DNA from: Phocoena phocoena
Lineage: Eukaryota; Chordata; Mammalia; Artiodactyla; Phocoenidae
Length of the DNA stretch: 64,000 nt
Reading direction: 5' to 3'
Assembly (NCBI RefSeq): GCF_963924675.1
Contig: NC_089239.1
Coordinates: forward strand, 29,721,818-29,785,817
The notes below the pieces were generated by a model, which ran no database searches, was not told the origin of the DNA, and worked only from the letters and a program-made list of their open reading frames with translations. The translations under genes and the position numbers were made by a program. This document shows, piece by piece, positions 35,666 through 47,590 of this stretch. The number at the start of each line of letters is the position of its first letter. The stretch's first letter is position 1.

Positions 35666-36329
35666 CTACCATGGGAATAATGGAATTTTTGAGGTTAAAG
35701 TTAAAGCTATGTAAGTCATCCAGAAGAGTTGTCTTAGTTACTCTTAACACCCAGCAAAGATAATATTTAGAAAGACTTATTCTGGGAAGTTTCGAACTAT
35801 TAAAGATATACTTAAGCTGGGGTTTGGTTTAAGTACATACTCTGAAGTAATAACTTACAAACTAGTAGTCTTAATCTTTTTGTTGATTTGAGTACTTAAG
35901 GGCTAAATAAAAACGGTTCTATCTTGTTTCGCTCTAAATCGCATAACTAGAAGGGGAAAATGAATCCTTCATCATCCTCAACCCCGACTGTAGAACTAAT
36001 GAGTCAAATGTGGTTACAATCAACAAGACACATGAGAGGATTGTTTATAATTTGACATTTTAAAGTCAAGTTCCAATTTAAAATTAGACTCAAGAACTTT
36101 AAGACATAAAAGACCTAATTTTTTAAAATAAAATTTCTTAACTTTATGGCCATATCTTTCTCTAAGCTTGAAAACAATAGAATATAAATGCCTTTTAAGT
36201 CACTATTTTTTCAGCTTTTTAGGATGACAAAGTCTGTGTACGAGTTACGTGTGTGTGAAAGTATATGTGTATGGTATGTTGCAGAGAGGAGGTTAATCTT
36301 ACACTGAAGCAAGTTACAGATCTGTGTAT

Positions 36330-36410
36330 ATACATGATGTGTGTATATAGATATTATATATAGTATATACATATATAGTTTCTTTATATAATATATACAA
36401 CCAAAAATAG
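36330..36410. repeat. AT-rich simple repeat (TATATA type)
   Basis: Irregular TATATA/ATATAC runs with short inverted repeats. Confidence 0.8.
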
Positions 36411-36544
36411 TAAAATCCTATATGATACTGACCCAATTGCTAACTAACTGAAGTCTTTGAGAGAAAAGTAAAACACAAACAGGAATATCAAGTATTAGAT
36501 ACTTTGCATTGATTCTCAACAAGATCTGTGCTTTCACACAAGGG

Positions 36545-36575
36545 TAACCCTTGTGACCCTTTTATTAACTAGCTA
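36545..36575 (+). repeat. 31-bp dispersed direct repeat, copy 2
   Basis: Second copy of the 35419 repeat, one T to G difference, 1,126 bp downstream and 23 bp before a SINE insertion. Confidence 0.85.
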
Positions 36576-36597
36576 TGCAGCAAAATTAAATCAAGGT

Positions 36598-36806
36598 TTT
36601 TGTTGTTGTTGTTGCGGTACGCGGCCCTCTCACCGCAGTGGCCTCTCCCGTTGCGGAGCACAGGCTCCGGGCGCGCAGGCTCAGCGGCCATGGCTCACGG
36701 GCCCAGCCGCTCCGCGGCATGTGGGATCTTCCCGGACCGGGGCACGAACCCGCGTCCCCTGCATCGGCAGGCAGACCCTCAACTACTGTGCCACCAGGGA
36801 AGCCCT
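36598..36806 (-). mobile_element. Cetacean CHR-2-like short SINE
   Basis: Antisense: TTGTTGTTGTTG replaces the pure T tail, then GCGGTACGCGG, CCGCGGCATGTGGGATCTTC and ACCAGGGAAGCCC. Flanking AAATTAA...AAGGTTTT at 36583-36600 and AAATTAAGGTTTT at 36807-36819 is a slightly diverged target-site duplication. Confidence 0.9.
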
Positions 36807-37180
36807 AAATTAAGGTTTTAAGAGAGATGGGTGATATGACAGTTGAGTACTCTAAGAATTCAGAACGTACTTAATCCCAGAAACGGTAGCAGCAGTAACA
36901 ACCACAATAACTCTAGTTGATGTTTGTTGGCTGCTTCCATGTCTCAGTTACTGTGTTCATCTCTTTCCATGGACCACAGGTGCCCAGTCTCACATGGGCA
37001 CTTCTGGGCTGGGGTGCCTGGAGCAGACTGGTAGTTCAACCCAGAGGGCACACCGCACTTCCTGCCTTTTAACAGCCAAAAGTGGTACATCCCAAAATTG
37101 ATGTGAGCGTGCCTTCCAATGTCCAAGCTTCTCAGTGCCTTAAAGAAAAAGATAGACCACCTACCACACAGTTAAGGAAT

Positions 37181-37192
37181 GCGGGGGGGGGG
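37181..37192 (+). repeat. Short G run
   Basis: A GCGGGGGGGGGG run, at least 10 consecutive G. Prone to sequencing error and length change. Confidence 0.8.
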
Positions 37193-38424
37193 GTCATTTT
37201 TACTAATAGAAAAGCCTAGATTTGAAGACTACCAGTGGCGATTTTTATCTCCTGGGACATGACAAATGGGTAGTTTTCACCCCAAAGACTAGTAGTAATT
37301 TTTAGAGAGAAAGACTCTGAACATTCATTACGTAGTGTGAAAATTTCCCATTTAATGCAGGCTCTCCCTAAATCACGGCATGTGCCTTAGCATAAGACCA
37401 AATACAGAAATGAAGCCAGTTTGGCTGATACACACGGATACATGTGCTTTGAAATTCCCCCAACTCTTGAAGTTGACAAATTAGTTCTTTTCTAGTTTGT
37501 TGCCTAAAAACGTCTTTCCGTTTAGTATCTCCTGTATTTAACTGTCTGCAACTGAAACCCAGCAATATAGAAATCGACCCAATGAAAGTTCACTCTAGTA
37601 TAAGGAGGTCTTAGTACAAGAAAGAATACGAAGCAAATGAGGCCTTTCCTCTCGCCGGCAGCGCCCTGCTCCCACTCTCCTCCTGCAAACGTTTCCCGTC
37701 CTTGCTGTTTGCGCTTAGCCACTCTTATCAAAACAGTTCCAAGACACTTGAGCCTCCCCAGGGAGGGATGTGGTTCTGTCTCGGTTCACACGGGTGGCTT
37801 CGCATGCTCATATTTTGAAGGAACGTTTGACGTTGGCCTCATGTCTGAAGATGATTAGCAGCAATTCTCATTTGTGGCTCCAAGTGCCTCGGAAAGGTTC
37901 CCGTTACAAGTTAGAAAGAATTGTGCGGACGTTCATTTTGTCCTCGTCTTAATTAATGGTCCAAGCACGCTTCCGTGTGTGGGTCCTTGAGCTGTCGCTG
38001 TTTCCTTCGGGTTCAGATGGATTATCCAAACTTAAGTGAACCTCGTAAGGCTATTGCTGTGCTTATAGTTGCATAGATTCTCGCTTGATGTTATTTTTTT
38101 ATTCGCTAAAAAGAATTACACCCTGAACACCATCTTTTAAAAGTTGGCAACACATTGAAATTCAAGCAGCCAGAAGAAGATATTTTAACACAACATAGAC
38201 ATATATATTTTTTTCAATGTAAGATATGTCCTGAGGTTTTTCATTACTCCCCAAACATTTGGAAAAATAATTTGACAGGAAAAATAAGTCCATTTACGAA
38301 GCAACTGTGGCAGATTGATTACACACTAAAATGTTTCCCTGGTCATCTTCCTTTTCACCAAGATTATCATCATCACTTTTTGTACCAAAAGGAAAGTAAT
38401 CTCAGAATTGGCTGGGGAAAGGAA

Positions 38425-38588
38425 AACATAGATGGTATACAAAAATCATCCCTAACTTCAAGATTTTGTTGTTGGTCCCTTACCAACTATATGGATCCTG
38501 GTTGAGAACATAGATAGTATACAAAAATCATCCCTAACTTCGAGATTTTGGTGTTGGTCCCTTACCAACTATATAGGTCCTGGTTGAG
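38425..38588 (+). repeat. 82-bp tandem duplication (two copies)
   Basis: Copy 1 at 38425-38506 and copy 2 at 38507-38588, each running from AACATAGAT to CCTGGTTGAG, with about five differences. It creates the end of the chance open frame at 38155-38505. Confidence 0.9.
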
Positions 38589-38809
38589 AGATCACTTCTA
38601 CTTCAACAAAGCTCCGTGTCCTGATGCCTTTTAGTTCATTAGGTTTTGTCCATCTGAATAACCTAATTTCCCTAGGAAGTTAACAAACAACTTGAGGTTT
38701 CACTATAGCATTTCAATTTGGAAACAAGATACTGTAACTATGGTCTCTTCCACTCACACCCCCCAGAAACAGCTGTTTTTTCCTACCTCACTAATCCCTC
38801 TGGCTTGAT

Positions 38810-39130
38810 CCCTTCTTCCCACCAAGGTCTGCCCTCCTTCGTCTTCTGGGTTGTGGCGCAGCCCCTCACTCTGCCTCCATCCCACCTGAGGGTCAGGGCA
38901 TCGGTGCAGCTTGACCCCCTGCAGCTCACGTACTGCACCTGCTCCTGCCAGGCAAAGCACAGCGCACACCCTTCTTGGCCTGTGCCCTGCGATCTCCTTG
39001 CCTCACGTCCTGTGCTCACTTGCCTCCTGGATGTGCCAAACCACGTAGGCTGCTTCATCCCTCCGGCCTTTGTCTGCATCTCCTTTGCCAGGAGGCCTTG
39101 CCCTTTCTGCAGTCAGGTGCTGCACCATTG
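38810..39130 (+). mobile_element. LINE-2 fragment
   Basis: Words such as 'tgccaaaccacgtaggct', 'tccggcctttgtctgcatct' and 'cctttgccaggaggcc' follow L2 ('cgccaagctc...cagggcctttgcacttgctgttccctctgcctgga'). Explains the 162-codon open frame here, which is not a gene. Confidence 0.5.
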
Positions 39131-39487
39131 CCGCTCTCTTCAAAGAGCTCCACGTCCTTGTGTGTTGCGATTTGATATCAAAAACATTTCTTTTTTGTCT
39201 CATTGATTTTTTAAACCTCCTAATACTACAGGCTTACGTTCTTCTTTGCTTGGGATACAGCAATCCTGAAGCCACTCTCCAGCCATCTGCACTAGTAACA
39301 ACGAGCAAAGCATTTGCTCCGATAATTAGTTTGGAAACGTGAATGCAAGATCGTTAAATCAAGGGATATTCTGTTTGGAAGGCTTATGACCTCATGTTCT
39401 TGGTTCCCTGTCATGAGGAAACAAAACATCTTTGGAAGTCTTCAGACAGAAAAGTGGCAAAACTGGGCTTTCTTCTCCCTCCATATA

Positions 39488-39512
39488 AGGTTTTGTTTTG
39501 TTTTGTTTTGTT
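39488..39512 (+). repeat. (TTTTG)n microsatellite
   Basis: About five TTTTG units. Confidence 0.85.
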
Positions 39513-40799
39513 TACTAATCTGGACATTTGACTGCCCAAGCAGTTGTGTCCTCAGCAGTGTTTAAGGAGAGATGCAGATGTTAAAGGGGGAAAGGCTGGG
39601 AGATGCACGTCTCAGGCAAACCTTTGTCATCTCAAACCTTGCAGGGGACTAGGGGCAAATGCATTGCTCCACATTTTGGAGATGATGCGCAAATACCCCA
39701 TGAGCTGGGGACTCTTTCCATGTCCTCTTTGTATTGATGCCATACTTGAGTTCATGTCTCCCAGAAGAGCCCATATCAAAGCCACTTGCCTTCCATTCTG
39801 GCACTTTCTGTCCTCTCCAGGCGCCGGCAGACAGGATATCAAGGGAAGCAAGGCCCTGACAGCACAGGTTTTCTGGGTGGTTGACAAGCACACCTGCTTC
39901 TGTCCTCCATAACTACATGGACTCCACCCCACAGAGGATCATTCAAGCACTTCCTATAACTAATTTGTTCTGACCTAGTTTTCACTTTTTTCTATTTATC
40001 ATTTGTGAACGACATTCTGTTATCTGATCCTGTGTCTAGATAACCCCGTTCCTATTTTCACTAGTACAGAGAGACTAAAAGTGTGCCCTGTGCTGACTGT
40101 AAACTTGGAAGACGTTATAAGGCATAGCACCGTAGTCGCTAGTTGCTGCTGTACTGAAGTTCATAGCCTGTCCCCCTGGGACAGATAAAGTTGTAAATAA
40201 TCTGAGTTCACCAGTATATCTGTGCTCCATCAAGTCATATGTCTTTGCTTTTATTTGTGGGTGTAACTATATATTCCTTTTCATTATTTAATTGGTTTTT
40301 TTTTAATCACATACACTATCTCTTTGCCTCTTCGTATGTTGCCCTTACCATCACTCCAAAATCTAAGGAGAAAATGTATTTTTCCCCTCAAAACGTTCCA
40401 GTCATTTCCTACTGATAAAAAGGCTACTTTTCATCAATAGCATCCCTTTTAAATTTATGCAGGCATAATGAGGCTGGTATAGCAACATAAATTTGTTTGG
40501 GCATTTCATACAGGAAGAGGGGTCATGTTTTACACAAGATACAGCTCTTAAGAGGGCTCTTAACGTACATACATATTTACCCAAGTATCTGCTAGAGCTC
40601 TGGTTCACAGCATTCACAGATACTTGTAAGTCAAGGAGCAAATAAAATGCAGCGGATGCTGTTAGGTCATATATACACTTATATGCAGCCAGGCTAGTTA
40701 TAGCAATTGACACCTGTAAAATGCCTGTCTGTATCTACATCTATCTTCCCATGTGTATCTATATGTATATGTTTAATCTCCTTTGATTCTCATGCTGCC

Positions 40800-41030
40800 T
40801 TAGCTTGGGTTTCCCCCAAAGCGGAGCCCGAGACAAAGGCACACATGCAGGAAGTTTACTTAGGAAGTGGTCCCAGGGAGCAGCCTAGGGGGACAAGCGA
40901 GGGAAGCTGGGTGGAGGAGGCCGGCACACACGCTGTGGACACCCTTGACCACCGCTGTGGCCTTGGTGAGAAATCCCACAGGACCTTCTGAGGATCCGTA
41001 GGAAATGTGTTTCAGAACCTTCCGCCTGGG
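40800..41030. mobile_element. Possible old LTR-type repeat
   Basis: The stretch 'gggtttcccccaaagcggag', 'agacaaaggcacacatgcag', 'gaagtttacttaggaagtgg' resembles a widely dispersed mammalian LTR-class repeat that I cannot name with certainty. No gag, pol or env coding is attached. Confidence 0.3.
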
Positions 41031-41350
41031 GCAAGAGAGAGCGCACTCCCATCCCTCGCGGGGCAGGGCGACCCCGGCATCAGCTCCCCAGCTGCGTGCT
41101 GTGCCCCAGGGGCCCGGGGTGCACCGGCGTCCCCATGGCTGGGGGTCAGGCGGGAAGTGGGCGTCCGGGGAACTGAAGCCCACTGGCTGCTCCCTGTGGG
41201 ACTGGCTGGCAGAGGGGGGCCCAGAGGACTGGCCGTGGTCTCCACGTGTTCCCTGGGAGCAGGGGCGACCCCGGGCCTCATTCACAGACCAGAAACCACA
41301 GGTCGGAGCACTCACAGCCTCACCCGCGGCCCCGTGGACCTGACTGTGCT
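41030..41350. promoter_or_regulatory. GC-rich CpG cluster in ANGPT2 intron 1
   Basis: By eye about two-thirds GC with about 20 CpG over some 320 bp, in sharp contrast to the CpG-poor surroundings. Borderline for a CpG island. The overlapping open frames in both strands here result from the high GC content. Function unknown; could be an enhancer, alternative promoter or a CpG-rich repeat. Confidence 0.35.
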
Positions 41351-42129
41351 GTGATGGGAGGTGAGGCCAAGGTGAGCGGCTCCAGGCCCCAGGTCGTGTG
41401 GGATCATTGGGTTAAAGCCCTGGCATGTGCAGTTTGGTAACGTTGCTGAGAGAGCGGCTGTGAAAGCAGCTCTCCTGAAAGTGTCAGTGTTTATAACAGA
41501 TTGGAGAAAGGGTGGAGCCGGAGACAAAACCGAGGCCACGATCACCGATCGCCATATGCAGAAGGTGAAACATGAGCTTAGCAGAGGCCAAAGCAGTTGG
41601 GAGAACGTCCCTTCAACCTCCGCGGACGCCCGACGGCACAGAAGACATTCTGCAGACTGCTTCGTTGGTCTGGTGCCTGGGATATTTTGTTCTCAGCCTA
41701 GGACATGCAAGTGATGCTTCCTACAGAGGTAGAAAGGGAACATACGACTATTCTCTCGTTTATAAAAGGAACTGAATTGTCAGTTATTACAATGGGAGCC
41801 GTTGAAATTCAGCTCTGGGAACGAGATTTGATTAATTTAGATGACAGTATACCGAGGATTTCTTTTTTAATGAAATTAAAGTGTTCTTGCCTGTCTGAAA
41901 TTAAGGTGCACCGAGAAAAAAATAAGGTAAGTAAATTATTTCAGTGTCTTTCTGCGGCAGGCAGAATCTTTTGAAACATTATGTGTATATTCATGAACAT
42001 ACATATTTATAAACATACATATGTCCTCAGTTGTGGAGATAAATGTAGATACAGATATATCCATCCATTGTCACCTGGCTGTGGGGTGACAGACCTTCAA
42101 AAGCTGGGTGGGGAGGAAGGCTTTGGAAA

Positions 42130-42265
42130 TCAATAACATTGCTGAACTTCCTCATTATATGGATGAGGATTCTAGGACCTGGATCACAGTGTTAGCTGGT
42201 AGCGGAGTGAAAATTAAAACCCCGGTGACCCAATGCCCAGTCCAGGACTCTTACCACTGCACCGG
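42130..42265 (+). mobile_element. MIR SINE fragment
   Basis: 'tatatggatgaggattctag', 'tcacagtgttagctggtagc', 'agtccaggactcttaccact' match the 3' half of MIR. Confidence 0.6.
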
Positions 42266-44363
42266 TGTACCCGTGCTTACCTGAAAACTTTGCTACCAAG
42301 TGTTAACAGTGTTACTTTTTCACTTCTGTGATGAAGTATTCAGATCACAAAGGTTATTTATGCCTGTCCCATTTCTGCTCTTTCTGTATTCTGTGGGTTT
42401 GCAAAAATCCTGGGTAGATTTCTAGGGACAAGATAGTGTGAACATCTTTGGAGCAAAAGCAGATTTTTTTCTCTCTCTCTTTTTTTTTTTTCTCTTTTTA
42501 ACATGAAATAAAGGTACACTGTCATGATTACTATACTAGATGGCTATGAAAGGGAAGAGACTTAAAGAATTTAAATGATTTTTGTCTTGAAGATACTTTC
42601 AAGACAAACTAGTTTTTTATAAGGAAGCCAGGAAGCTTGTGTTGTTTCTTTAAAAGAATGGGGGGAGGCCTTGGGAATGCAGATGGGAATGCTTGAGAAA
42701 TGTCAGAACTGGGCCTTGCACGCCCTGCTGAGCGCCGCACAGCAGAACAGACTCCAGCCAAGCCCCTCTGCTGCTTTATCTCCTCTGCTAGCAAAAGGTG
42801 GAGAGAATTCCAACGGAGAGACCTCGAGGATACTACTGGAGGGTGCCCAAAGTACACTAGATTGATTTGCATGAAAACAGCGATCAAGTATTCCATCCCT
42901 TGTATATGATGGTGTACTCCTGACCCACCATCAGCGAAAATGTGTTCTTACGGTATTTTCTCGGTACGGCTGGTAGCTCTCTTTTGAACTGTTCATGTTC
43001 TCTTGCCCCAAAACCATTCTATCTACTTTACAGTGGATTTGAGTAAATGGATACAACATGTATGTGTATACTCTCTCCACTGACTGACATTTCTAAGAGC
43101 CGAGTGTGTGTGACGGTGCCTTGTGTGTGGTGAGGAAACAGCTTCATTCAGCATCACGCTCTAGTCAGACTTGCTGCAGTAACAACGCTGGGAAATATTT
43201 AGACAAGTGTGTTCATTTTGCTTTTCATGTTCATAAAGCTGTAGCTGCAGCTTTTTTAATTTTATGATTGTATAGCAGCTAAAGTTCATGCTTTTCTGAA
43301 CCATTTAGGAGGGAGAGTTTACCTCTTCTAATATATTAGATTATCTCTAATTTGACCTCTGGTTCAGTCCTCTCAAGGGTTTAAAGCTATAAAAGTTTTC
43401 ATATTTTTATATTTATTTACATAATTCAGTGGCCTGTGTGCGCATACTTTAAGGAATCGTATTACTTGCCTACGCTTTGCAAAAGCAAAGAAACTTAAAA
43501 GTGATCAGTCCTTTTTTTAAACTCACATTAGAAATACAGATTATTTGTTTAATTAGGCTGTTTGCAGATTCCTCTTTAAAGCTGTAATGCATTTTTAAGC
43601 ATTTTAACACTTATTTTAAACCTGATCAACAGAAAAAAAAATTTTTTTCTAATCGAAAACAATGCAACAAAAGCAGAACAATATTCCATGAGCAAACTAA
43701 GTGGCAAATAGAATAGTACAGATTTTTTTTTTTTACTAATTATAACTCATCTTTATTTCTTGATCTGAAATTTGATAACTGTATCAAGTATATATCACAG
43801 TATTTACTGTTCACTGATGAAATATTTTGCTAGTCCAGCTGGGACTGCAGTTCACTTTGGAAGGCCATGGGGAAGCTTTACACGTGTCCCCCATCTGGCT
43901 GTGGCTCGCAGGCCCTCAGAGCTGCGGACGGCTGAAGTTTGGTCCCACAAGAAGAGAACCTCCACCGGGAGCTGCAAACAGTGGTGATGACTTTGGACAA
44001 ATCAGGGACCTTCTAATTACGTCTTCCAAGACCTCCAGACCCAAAATAAGAGTGTCTTGCTACAAAATGTTTGTTGTATCAGTCTTCTCTTTACGCAATA
44101 CCAGTTCTAGGAACGGTGTTGTTTCTGACTCATTTTTAGAGGGAGTTTATTTCAGTCGTTTGTTTCAGCGGCATGTCATTCATGTGTAGGGAAGTCACTT
44201 TCTCTCCAGTGGTTAAGTAAGAATAGAGATGCAAAGTTTGGCCATAAAGTGAAGATGTCACTTTAAATGCACATTATTATATTTCTACATGGTTAGTTAC
44301 TTATCATCCTAATTTTTGAATAAAATTTCACTCTGAGAAGGAATCCATTTAAATAGACACCCA

Positions 44364-44664
44364 GGGACTTCCCTGGTGGCTCAGTGGTTAAGAATCCACC
44401 TGCCAATGCAGGGGACACGGATTTGATCCCTGATCCGGGAAGATCCCACATGCCGCGGAGCAACTACTGAGCCCGTGTGCGCCACAACTACTGAAGCCCG
44501 TGCGCCTAGAGCCGGTGCTCTACAACAAGAGAAGCCACCGCAGTGAGAAGCCTGTGCACCACAACGAAGAGTAGCCCGCACTCGCCGCAACTAGAGAAAG
44601 CCCATGCGCACAGCAACAAAGACCCAACGCAGCCGAAAATAAATAAGTAAATAAATTCTTAAAA
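44364..44664 (+). mobile_element. CHR-family SINE, long form
   Basis: Begins GGGACTTCCCTGGTGGCTCA, ends in AAATAAATAAGTAAATAAAT. Target-site duplication AAATAGACACCCA (44351-44363) and AAATAGGCACCCA (44665-44677), one mismatch. Confidence 0.92.
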
Positions 44665-44959
44665 TAAATAGGCACCCATATAGATTTACACCTTGTCATG
44701 AAATGAACCTTTCTTACATACTAACTTGCTCAATATAAAACCTGTCGAGCTGCCCAGACCATGAGGATTGGGAATGTTTTGTGGCCAAGCGTATGATACC
44801 AGATTGAAACTGCTAAATAATATTCCTTTGTGAGCACTTTTCACTGCTTTCTTTCTCACAATGGACTATTATTCTGACTTGTAAATATTGCCCCGTGGGG
44901 ACTGGTTTGATATGTTAGTGCACTACATCTCAATTGTTTTAAATAACAGATCCGTGGTA

Positions 44960-45310
44960 CAATTAAACACGTCACGGGCAGCCTGTGGAGCAAAAGGAAG
45001 CCATGCAGAAGAGCACCTCCTGTATGATCCCGTTTCTATCAAGTTCAAGAGCGGACCGAACCTGTGGGCGGTGACGGAAGTCAGAATAATGGTTTCTGGC
45101 TGGGAGGCGTTGAGGCGTGTGCAAGAGAGATTATTCATGGGGAAGGGGCATGAGGGGACCTTCTGGGTGCGGGAAATGTTTTATATCTAGATCCCAGCGC
45201 TAGTTACACAAGTAAATTCATATTTGAAAAGTTCACGAGGCTGTCAACTTAAGGTTAGTACACTGTATACACTCCTTGTGTTTTAGACCTCAAAAATATT
45301 TTTAAAGGCA
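44960..45310 (+). mobile_element. L1 3'-end fragment
   Basis: Order of words matches an old L1 3' untranslated end: 'ctcctgtatgatcccgtttc', 'cagaataatggtttctggct', 'ttctgggtgcgggaaatgtt', 'ctagatcccagcgctagtta', 'cacaagtaaattcatatttg', 'ctgtcaacttaaggttagta'. Confidence 0.65.
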
Positions 45311-45944
45311 AGGGTATTAAAAATGAAATGTTTGATAACTTTTGCCGTGACACTACAACCCTAGTTACTATGAGTGGTTTTATTTGCCTCTGTCTGCAGC
45401 TTTCCTCGGGTTGTACCTAAGTACTGCCTAAAGACATGAACTTTGAAAAAGTGGTTTTACAGTGACTGCAGAGAGTGTAGATTAAACCGTTCCAGCTGCC
45501 CAAAGAGGGTTAAAAGTACTCAGTTAGGTAATTTAACGTTCCGAAGCTCAGTTCTTTCCGGGTCAAGCACAAACGGCATTTGCTCTCGGAAGACCGAGAA
45601 AGAATTCATGCAGTTCCCATTAGTCTAAAAATAAATAATAAATAAATAAATGTCTGAGTCATGGGTTGCAATTTTGATGGAGTTCAGTGGCTTCAAGTAA
45701 AGGAAGAAAATGATTTATCCTTTGAATAGCTGTGCTATCCATTGGGATGAATACAAAATTGCTCTGAGAAAAGTAAAATAAATGAATTAATCTATTGAAC
45801 GTCATTGTATTTAGAGTTATTCCAATTCAAGCAGCTCTTGCTTTTCAGCAGCATTATAAAAACTTGAATAAAGTAGCTTTGTGTTGGATTCAGGTTGGAG
45901 AGAAGTGACATGTGTGATTTTTGAAGCTGTTGTAGGGCCGTCAT

Positions 45945-46095
45945 TATGGCACAAGTTTTGGGACTCGGACACACCTGGGTGTGAATCCTAGCTCAGCTGC
46001 ATACTTACTAGCTACCAGGTCAGCTTTTTTAACCTCAGATTTCTCATTGGTAAATGAGTATATAAATGCATTCTGTGCTACGTTCGTCTGAAAAT
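45945..46095 (-). mobile_element. MIR SINE
   Basis: Antisense MIR: 'acctgggtgtgaatcctagc', 'tcagctgcatacttactagc', 'taacctcagatttctcattg', 'gtaaatgagtatataaatgc'. Confidence 0.75.
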
Positions 46096-47431
46096 CAAAT
46101 GGGACAAGTGAATCAGGGTTCCCAAGCTGTGTGCCAAGCCTCCCCAGGTCCCTGCGGCAAACTCCTAAGAACACTGGGGACAGTGCAGATATTCAAGGGA
46201 AATCCCACAATATTTAACATCTGTCAGCTACTGGAAGAATTAGTAGCCCAAAGTAGCTCAGTTTCAACACTCTTAGATGGTGCCACTGGGCAAAGCTGGG
46301 CTTTTAGTGGTTTGCTGTTGTTAAAAGCAAGAGCGCTGCAAGAGTCAGCATGGAACTTAAAATGGGGGTGGCAGTGTCCGACCCAATTCCGAAGTTTGAG
46401 AAGCTGGGCAGTGCCTAACTGGCAAACAGAGTCCATAAGTATTGGGGGTTACTTGAGTTTTAGAACATCCTGTATGGACCCTTGCGTTTGGTAGGATGTA
46501 AGCCCAATCCAGATACTGCCTTTAATTGCCCTATGATTTGATAATATTTATTGGAAACCAGTAAATCAAAACGACTTAGTAAATCATATAAGATCTTGAT
46601 CAAGATGTGTACTTGAATAGTTTCCCAACCTCAGAAACCATTCAGAAAAACAGCCACGCTTCTCGCAAGCTTGTTGTTTGGCCCGGTGTCTGCTTTCAGG
46701 CTGACAACTTTTGTAAGCACCGTGCACTGGGGGAGAAAGCTTCTTAGAGCCCACGGTGCGTGTGTTCTGTGGACAGCGTGGCTGCCTCAGGCCGATGTGT
46801 TTTTGGTGGTGTAGTGCAAGTACCGAATGCGTGCCAGTCTCACAAAAGTAACGTGGTCCATTTCTGCGTGTAATTTACAGTTTGCACGCTTGCCACCCTC
46901 ATTCGTTCAAAGTTGAACTCGTTTTATGGCGCACGGAGAAGCCGAGCTTACTTGAACACCAAATGTTCAGTGTGATTCTTCAAACGCTTGTGGTAAAAGT
47001 ACGAGGGACTTGAGTCATTTTCCCATAATTAGTTTCAGCTCTGTAGGTCTGCCCCGTCTCCCTAACCCTGCTGCCTTGCATGCACGTCCATTCCAGTGGA
47101 AGCTAGTGGAAAATTCCTATCCCCTTTCACTCCGCTGCCACGAGTTATAAAAAGCATGTCATTCAGGATTGACTTTTTCTTCTGCAATGTTGAATTTTTA
47201 CTCACAATTTGAAGGGGAAAAAAAATAATCATTTTAAGAGAGATTTCTCTGTCAGTGAGGGGAGGGGCCCCGGCATCACTCTGAGCCACCGGAGGATGGC
47301 TACTCACTCTGCTTCATCTTTGGGGTTGTGTGTTTATATCAGCCAGTGCTGTCTGCTGTACGAGAATGCAGCATAGCACCTTGTCTTTTTCAGAGTCCCG
47401 TGACACTCGTCCACACGAGTCACTTCAGATC

Positions 47432-47590
47432 CACGTGTCATTGAGCAGTCAGTGGGCACAACAAGCTCACGTGCACGTGCGGCTGGGGAGTGAGGGCTCA
47501 TACAGGAGCTGGGAACGAGGGGCGAGGGCTCACACAGGAAGTGGGAGTGAGGCGCGAGGGCTCGGAGAGCAGGGAGAGGCGGCGGAAGTT
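47432..47590. promoter_or_regulatory. Candidate intronic enhancer: three CACGTG boxes plus ETS motifs
   Basis: CACGTG occurs at 47432-47437, 47468-47473 and 47474-47479, the last two directly abutting. Each contains ACGTG on both strands, the core of hypoxia-response and E-box sites. ETS-type words ACAGGAAGTG (47534-47543) and GCGGAAGT (47582-47589) follow, in an imperfect tandem array of roughly 32-bp units (GGGAGTGAGGGCTCATACAG). A HIF- and ETS-dependent element in the first intron of human ANGPT2 has been reported; whether this is the same site is not known to me. Confidence 0.35.

Noticed and set aside
38155..38505. 116-codon open frame on plus
   Set aside because: No recognised domain; its end falls in an 82-bp tandem duplication; treated as chance.
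38718..39206. 162-codon open frame on plus
   Set aside because: Overlaps open frames on minus, matches L2 words, and has no splice or family support.
40860..41440. Long overlapping open frames on both strands (151, 115, 112 codons)
   Set aside because: GC-rich DNA has few stop codons; composition alone explains them. No recognisable domain.
46066..46494. 142-codon open frame on plus
   Set aside because: Begins inside an antisense MIR and shows no family resemblance or splice context.
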